Assembly (NCBI RefSeq): GCF_001612555.1
Contig: NZ_CP015110.1
Coordinates: forward strand, 1,426,001-1,490,000
Origin: Acinetobacter sp. TGL-Y2
GTDB lineage: Bacteria; Pseudomonadota; Gammaproteobacteria; Pseudomonadales; Moraxellaceae
Reading direction: 5' to 3'
DNA length: 64,000 nucleotides
Positions 60,763 through 64,000 of the stretch are shown piece after piece; the first letter of the stretch is position 1, and each line of letters begins with the position of its first letter. A program made the translations under genes and the position numbers. The notes below the pieces were generated by a model. It saw only the letters and a list, made by a program, of their open reading frames with translations, did no database searches and had not been told where the DNA came from.

Positions 60763-61328
60763 ATGCAATTTAAAGAAATTGAAAACCCACGTGGTACTAC
60801 GATTCAAATTGATGGCCAAGCTTTTGTATTTGCGCCGTTGTCACTTGGCGCAGTCGAAAAACTTCTACCAGCATTACAAGGCTTTCAGCCGAACGATGTG
60901 GGTACAGTGATCGATGTTGCACATAAATCTTTAAAGCGTAACTATCCTGACATCACACGCGAAGATGTAGCCGATATGCTTTATATGGATCAGCTGGAAG
61001 AAGTGATGGGTGCTGTTATGGCAGTATCAGGATTAAAAAATAATAAAGCTGATGCGGGTGAATCGGGGGAATAGACTGGGAGGAACTTTATACTCATTTA
61101 ATGATGACTACAGGTAAGGAATACGATTACATCCGTGATCAAATGGACTTACCAAGGATTAGAGCGTTAAATGAGTATCACACAAAGTTTCCTCCCGCCG
61201 ATGTCGGTATTCAGCGTCTTTGTCGAATCTTAGAAGCATTTATGGGGATTGAAGATAATTCACAACCTCAAGATGATGATGATGATGAGGATTTAGAAGA
61301 AATGCTTTTTAATTTTCCTCAAGGGTGA
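60763..61328 (+). CDS. Tail assembly chaperone G/GT pair with programmed -1 frameshift
   Basis: The first frame (60763-61074, 103 residues: MQFKEIENPRGTTIQIDGQA ... EEVMGAVMAVSGLKNN) ends in TAG after TCG GGG GAA. A second frame runs in the -1 phase to 61328. A slip on the G5 run at 61061-61070 would read on as ...GESGGIDWEELYTHLMMTTG..., and the fused part DYIRDQMDLPRIRALNEYHTKF is typical of GT-type tail chaperones. The -1 frame is open only between a TGA just upstream of the G run and the end, so a slip must happen at this point. Confidence 0.8.
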
Positions 61329-61352
61329 CTTCGGTTGCCCTGATTGTTTTTT
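61322..61352 (+). terminator. Terminator after the chaperone pair
   Basis: AGGGTGAC/GTTGCCCT (two G-U pairs) with a TTCG loop, followed by TGATTGTTTTTT. Confidence 0.7.
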
Positions 61353-61403
61353 ATGTGCCAGTTGGTTAGAGTTTGTATTACTTAACAATAAAGATCTCAG
61401 TAA

Positions 61404-61880
61404 ATGGCCTTAATAAACTGTAAAGAGTGTGGAAATCAGATAAGTGATAAAGCTGATAAATGCCCTAACTGCGGAATTAAGCAAAAAAAGTCAATTTCAT
61501 TACTGGCCTTTATAGGGATTTTAATTGTAACTTTTGCTTTTATTGGATCATATTTGAGTGAACCTAAGGTTGAAACGACAGTTAATGAAAGCGTTAATAA
61601 AATTTCAAATCCTGAATTAAATGAAAATTCTGTTGTAATTACATCAAAGCGATTGATTAAAACTACAGCATTTAATGAAGACTCACTAAAATTTAGGAAT
61701 ATCTCAACCAAAACTACTGGTAAGTTTGGATTGGTAGCTTGTGGTGAAGTAAATGGGGAAAATAGAATGGGGGGGATGTCAGGTTATGTAAGATTTATTT
61801 CAAATGGGAAAACTCTTTTTATGGAAAATAACAAAGACACAACTATTCCTTTTAAGCAAATGTGGGAAGAGGCTTGCTAA
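61404..61880 (+). CDS. Zinc-ribbon membrane protein (cargo gene)
   Basis: 158 residues. The start MALINCKECGNQISDKADKC contains a zinc ribbon (CxxC, then CPNC) over residues 6-23. One membrane helix (LLAFIGILIVTFAFIGSYL, about residues 33-51) follows, then an extracytoplasmic part with VACGEVNGENRMGGMSGYVR. AT-rich, and inserted between the chaperone pair and the tape measure gene behind a terminator. A cargo gene expressed on its own; function unknown. Confidence 0.65.
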   Translation: MALINCKECGNQISDKADKCPNCGIKQKKSISLLAFIGILIVTFAFIGSYLSEPKVETTVNESVNKISNPELNENSVVITSKRLIKTTAFNEDSLKFRNISTKTTGKFGLVACGEVNGENRMGGMSGYVRFISNGKTLFMENNKDTTIPFKQMWEEAC

Positions 61881-61963
61881 ACAAATATTGAATTTCAATA
61901 AAAGTGCAATCTATAACAAATTATATTATGAATATTCTCAATCACAGAAAGACAGCAAACTAA

Positions 61964-62518
61964 ATGGAATTATTTAATATTGATTTAACAGGTTGGTGGT
62001 TGCAAAATTTTTTCAATGCCGAACGGGAATTGATTGTAAGAGAGTTTACGCCAAATAAAATGGGTTTGATTGGACAGTACGATAAAGAGCCACTTTTTAC
62101 AGTTGATTCATTCAATATTAAGGATGAAGCAATCATTCCGTTTTTAGAGAGCCTGTCGGTATGGCTTAGGAAGTACGATAAAATTTCAAAAAAAATATAT
62201 GCGAAGTTTTTGGAGGTATCTCAGTTAGATCCTTTGTGTGAAGTTGATTTGCTTTTAAATGATAAAGCTTATCGCAATTGGATTATTTTAAGACACTTAA
62301 CTCTTTATAGTATTCATTGCCAATTAAGATTAGAGGTTAAGAGTGTCGAATTTAATTATGGAAATTATGATCGCGCACCAGATATATGCAAGGAATTGAG
62401 TGGGAAGTCATTCAGTTTCATAGATGATAGAGATATCATATTTTCACATTGGGAAATTTACAAGCCAACCTGTAGATGTACACTGCTTCCAAACTATGAA
62501 GGCATATTGATTGAGTAA
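61964..62518 (+). CDS. Cargo protein with a MuF-type C-terminal segment
   Basis: 184 residues, AT-rich. The N-terminal two thirds are helical without a recognised family (LDPLCEVDLLLNDKAYRNWI, TLYSIHCQLRLEVKSVEFNY). The last 50 residues (YDRAPDICKELSGKSFSF, then CRCTLLPNYEGIL) closely resemble the end of the MuF-type head protein at 53.3-54.1 kb (DDRVRPLCASHHGQTFRW, then CRCTALPNYDDIL). It is therefore a chimera or a partial copy of a head protein. Its role is unknown; a phage-delivered effector is one possibility. Confidence 0.6.
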   Translation: MELFNIDLTGWWLQNFFNAERELIVREFTPNKMGLIGQYDKEPLFTVDSFNIKDEAIIPFLESLSVWLRKYDKISKKIYAKFLEVSQLDPLCEVDLLLNDKAYRNWIILRHLTLYSIHCQLRLEVKSVEFNYGNYDRAPDICKELSGKSFSFIDDRDIIFSHWEIYKPTCRCTLLPNYEGILIE

Positions 62519-62615
62519 ACTTGTTAGTAAATCGAACAGATTTAGTGTCAAAATAGCAGTTACCATTGATTATGCAAAATGCAATAAATAGTTTGGTTAA
62601 TTAATATTAATTTTC

Positions 62616-62649
62616 AAGACAACTGCCTTCACGGCGGTTTTTTTACGCC
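62616..62649 (+). terminator. Terminator before the tape measure gene
   Basis: AACTGCC/GGCGGTT (one G-U pair) with a 5-nt loop and TTTTTTT, directly upstream of the tape measure ribosome-binding site (AAGGAAAAG). Confidence 0.75.
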
Positions 62650-62661
62650 TAAGGAAAAGTA

Positions 62662-64000
62662 ATGGCTAACGAAGTTGAAGTAAAAATCACAACCTCTACG
62701 GATGCACTTTCCGAAGGCATGAGTGAGGCAACCAATAAAGTTCAATCTGCAGCTGCTGATATTAACCGTATTGCAGATACGATTAAGAATGCGTTTGATG
62801 GTGTGCGTGATTCACTTAAGAATATTGATGTTAGCTTAAACATTGATATGAGTGGCGTTCAGCAGCGACTAAGCAATGCCGCGAATACGATTAAGTCACG
62901 TATTAACAGTATTGTAGATGATGCTTCAATTAAATTAAAAATTGATACCACATCGCTTGATTCAGAAATTGGCCGTGCTGAAAATTTAATCCGCTCAAGA
63001 TTGTCAACATTACCGATTCAGAATGTGCGATTAAATATTGATGTGCATGAGATTCAACGCCGTTTGAATCAAATTAATAATCAGCAAGTTAAAGTCAAAT
63101 TAGGTATCGATCTAAGCCAGTTACGTACAGAGTTGCAACAAGCTAGAAATACAATTGCAAGCTCGCTTCACTCAACCCTGTCTAATGCAATTCGAATTAC
63201 TGTGAATTTGCCAGCATTGGCAGTGCAATTAAGACAAGCACGAACCATGATTGAAAACGCAATCAACCAGTTGCGCAATACCAACATAAACCTAAATGCT
63301 GTAATTAATGTTGATGCTACAAGCTCTATGCTGCGCGGGTCTTTGGATCGGTTAAAAAGCAGTATTGATTTGCTTCGCACCCGACTTAACTCAGGTGGTG
63401 GTGGTGGTGGTGGGCCATCGGATAGCGGTGGTCATCCCCCAATAATAGCTGGAATAAGTGGAATGTTTGCTGGATTGGCGGCTGGCTATATGGGAGTAAC
63501 AGGTGCAATATCTGGGCTTAAGAAAGTAATTAGCACCCAGCGTGAGTTTGATATTTTAAATGCTCAACTAGAGACCGCAACAAAGTCTTCAGAGGGTGCA
63601 AAAGAAGCTTTTGCGACATTGCAGGATTTTGCAAAGAAAACACCATTTAGTCTTGAACAGGCTGTAATTGGATTTACAAAATTAGTGAATTTGGGTTTAA
63701 CTCCTTCTGAGCGTGCCATGATGTCTTATGGTAATACTTCGGCTGCAATGGGTAAGGATTTAATGCAGTTGATAGAGGCTGTCGCTGATGCGAGCACTGG
63801 GGAGTTTGAACGTTTAAAAGAATTTGGTATTAAAGCGAAACAGCAAGGCGACAAGGTGTCTTTAACATTTCAGGGTGTTACCAAGACAATTGGTAATAAC
63901 GCCAAAGAGATTGAGAGCTACTTAATAGCCATTGGTGAGAATGAGTTTGCAGGGGCAATGTCGAAACGTGTTGATACTTTAGATGGTGCAATTGCATCGC
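62662..64000 (+). CDS. Tape measure protein (5' part; runs off the window)
   Basis: 446 complete codons with no stop, cut by the window end. MANEVEVKITTSTDALSEGM starts a coiled-coil-rich part with repeated hydrophobic/Asp blocks of about 35 residues (SLNIDMSGVQQRLSNAANTI, KVKLGIDLSQLRTELQQARN). A Gly-rich linker near residue 250 and the tape-measure domain follow (REFDILNAQLETATKSSEGA, FAKKTPFSLEQAVIGFTKLV, TGEFERLKEFGIKAKQQGDK). The tape measure sets tail length and helps DNA entry. A ribosome-binding site AAGGAA is 6 bases upstream. Confidence 0.85.
   Translation, partial: MANEVEVKITTSTDALSEGMSEATNKVQSAAADINRIADTIKNAFDGVRDSLKNIDVSLNIDMSGVQQRLSNAANTIKSRINSIVDDASIKLKIDTTSLDSEIGRAENLIRSRLSTLPIQNVRLNIDVHEIQRRLNQINNQQVKVKLGIDLSQLRTELQQARNTIASSLHSTLSNAIRITVNLPALAVQLRQARTMIENAINQLRNTNINLNAVINVDATSSMLRGSLDRLKSSIDLLRTRLNSGGGGGGGPSDSGGHPPIIAGISGMFAGLAAGYMGVTGAISGLKKVISTQREFDILNAQLETATKSSEGAKEAFATLQDFAKKTPFSLEQAVIGFTKLVNLGLTPSERAMMSYGNTSAAMGKDLMQLIEAVADASTGEFERLKEFGIKAKQQGDKVSLTFQGVTKTIGNNAKEIESYLIAIGENEFAGAMSKRVDTLDGAIAS

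Larger units (their letters stand above)
36080..64000. mobile_element. Lambdoid prophage (left part, continues beyond the window)
   Basis: All genes from about 36.2 kb onward are phage-type and arranged as in lambda: leftward recombination operon, immunity, rightward replication operon, Q-like antiterminator, then terminase, head and tail genes. The left boundary is placed where the SRAP gene loses its homologous continuation (about 36,075-36,090). No integrase and no lysis genes are in the window. The gene set (DUF2280 terminase small subunit, DUF1073 portal, DUF2213, DUF2184-type capsid) is shared with many Acinetobacter siphophages and prophages. Confidence 0.9.

Overview
This 64 kb window is a Gammaproteobacterial chromosome, most likely Acinetobacter. 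The basis is the low GC content, the protein sequences, the cyoABCDE and rpsF-rpsR-rplI operons, the ppsA/ppsR pair, malate synthase G, and a 113-bp element that looks like an Acinetobacter-type MITE. No species is assigned. Positions 1 to about 36,080 are host chromosome. From about 36,080 to the window end lies a lambdoid, probably siphovirus-like prophage that is still in its tail genes at 64,000.

Host part. A partial DUF1615 lipoprotein is followed by a graveyard of two decayed insertion sequences (IS3 and IS30 families). Next come dnaB, the rpsF-rpsR-rplI operon, the cytochrome bo3 operon cyoABCDE, an RDD membrane protein, and the divergent ppsA/ppsR pair. A short degraded region follows: a solo MITE with a 9-bp target duplication, an N-terminally deleted flavin monooxygenase, a diiron protein, and a YiaA pseudogene. 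After this come a bile-acid:sodium-type symporter, a small secreted protein, mnmG, a putative short transcript encoding an 18-residue peptide, and a WYL regulator. Divergent from the WYL gene is a four-gene Anbu cluster (ATP-grasp, alpha-E, transglutaminase, Anbu protease). A BLUF photoreceptor, alr, a disrupted IS5-family element, glcB, an aldehyde dehydrogenase and a secreted protein lead to an SRAP (yedK/HMCES) gene that is cut off at its 3' end where the prophage begins.

Prophage part. The architecture is close to lambda. A leftward early operon (about 40.8 to 36.2 kb) carries an ERF annealing protein, an HNH endonuclease, a methyltransferase and a small excisionase-like DNA-binding protein. 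A leftward immunity operon carries an S24-type CI repressor and small genes. A rightward operon carries a Cro-like protein, replication genes and a Q-like antiterminator. Six copies of a 13-bp palindrome (GAAC-N5-GTTC, one with a mismatch) flank the immunity region, three at each side, as expected for OL and OR. Each cluster overlaps a good sigma-70 promoter. The replication gene contains an 18-bp-period iteron array next to an AT-rich stretch, a likely phage origin placed as in lambda O.

Late genes run rightward: terminase, portal, MuF-type head protein, DUF2213 protease/scaffold with an in-frame nested start, cement, capsid, connectors, tail tube, a tail chaperone pair joined by a probable -1 frameshift, and the start of the tape measure gene. 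AT-rich cargo genes interrupt the late region (about 47.9, 54.2, 61.4 and 62.0 kb), often followed by their own terminators. One encodes a protein ending in a copy of the MuF C-terminal segment. No integrase gene lies in the window; it, the lysis genes and attR are expected to the right.
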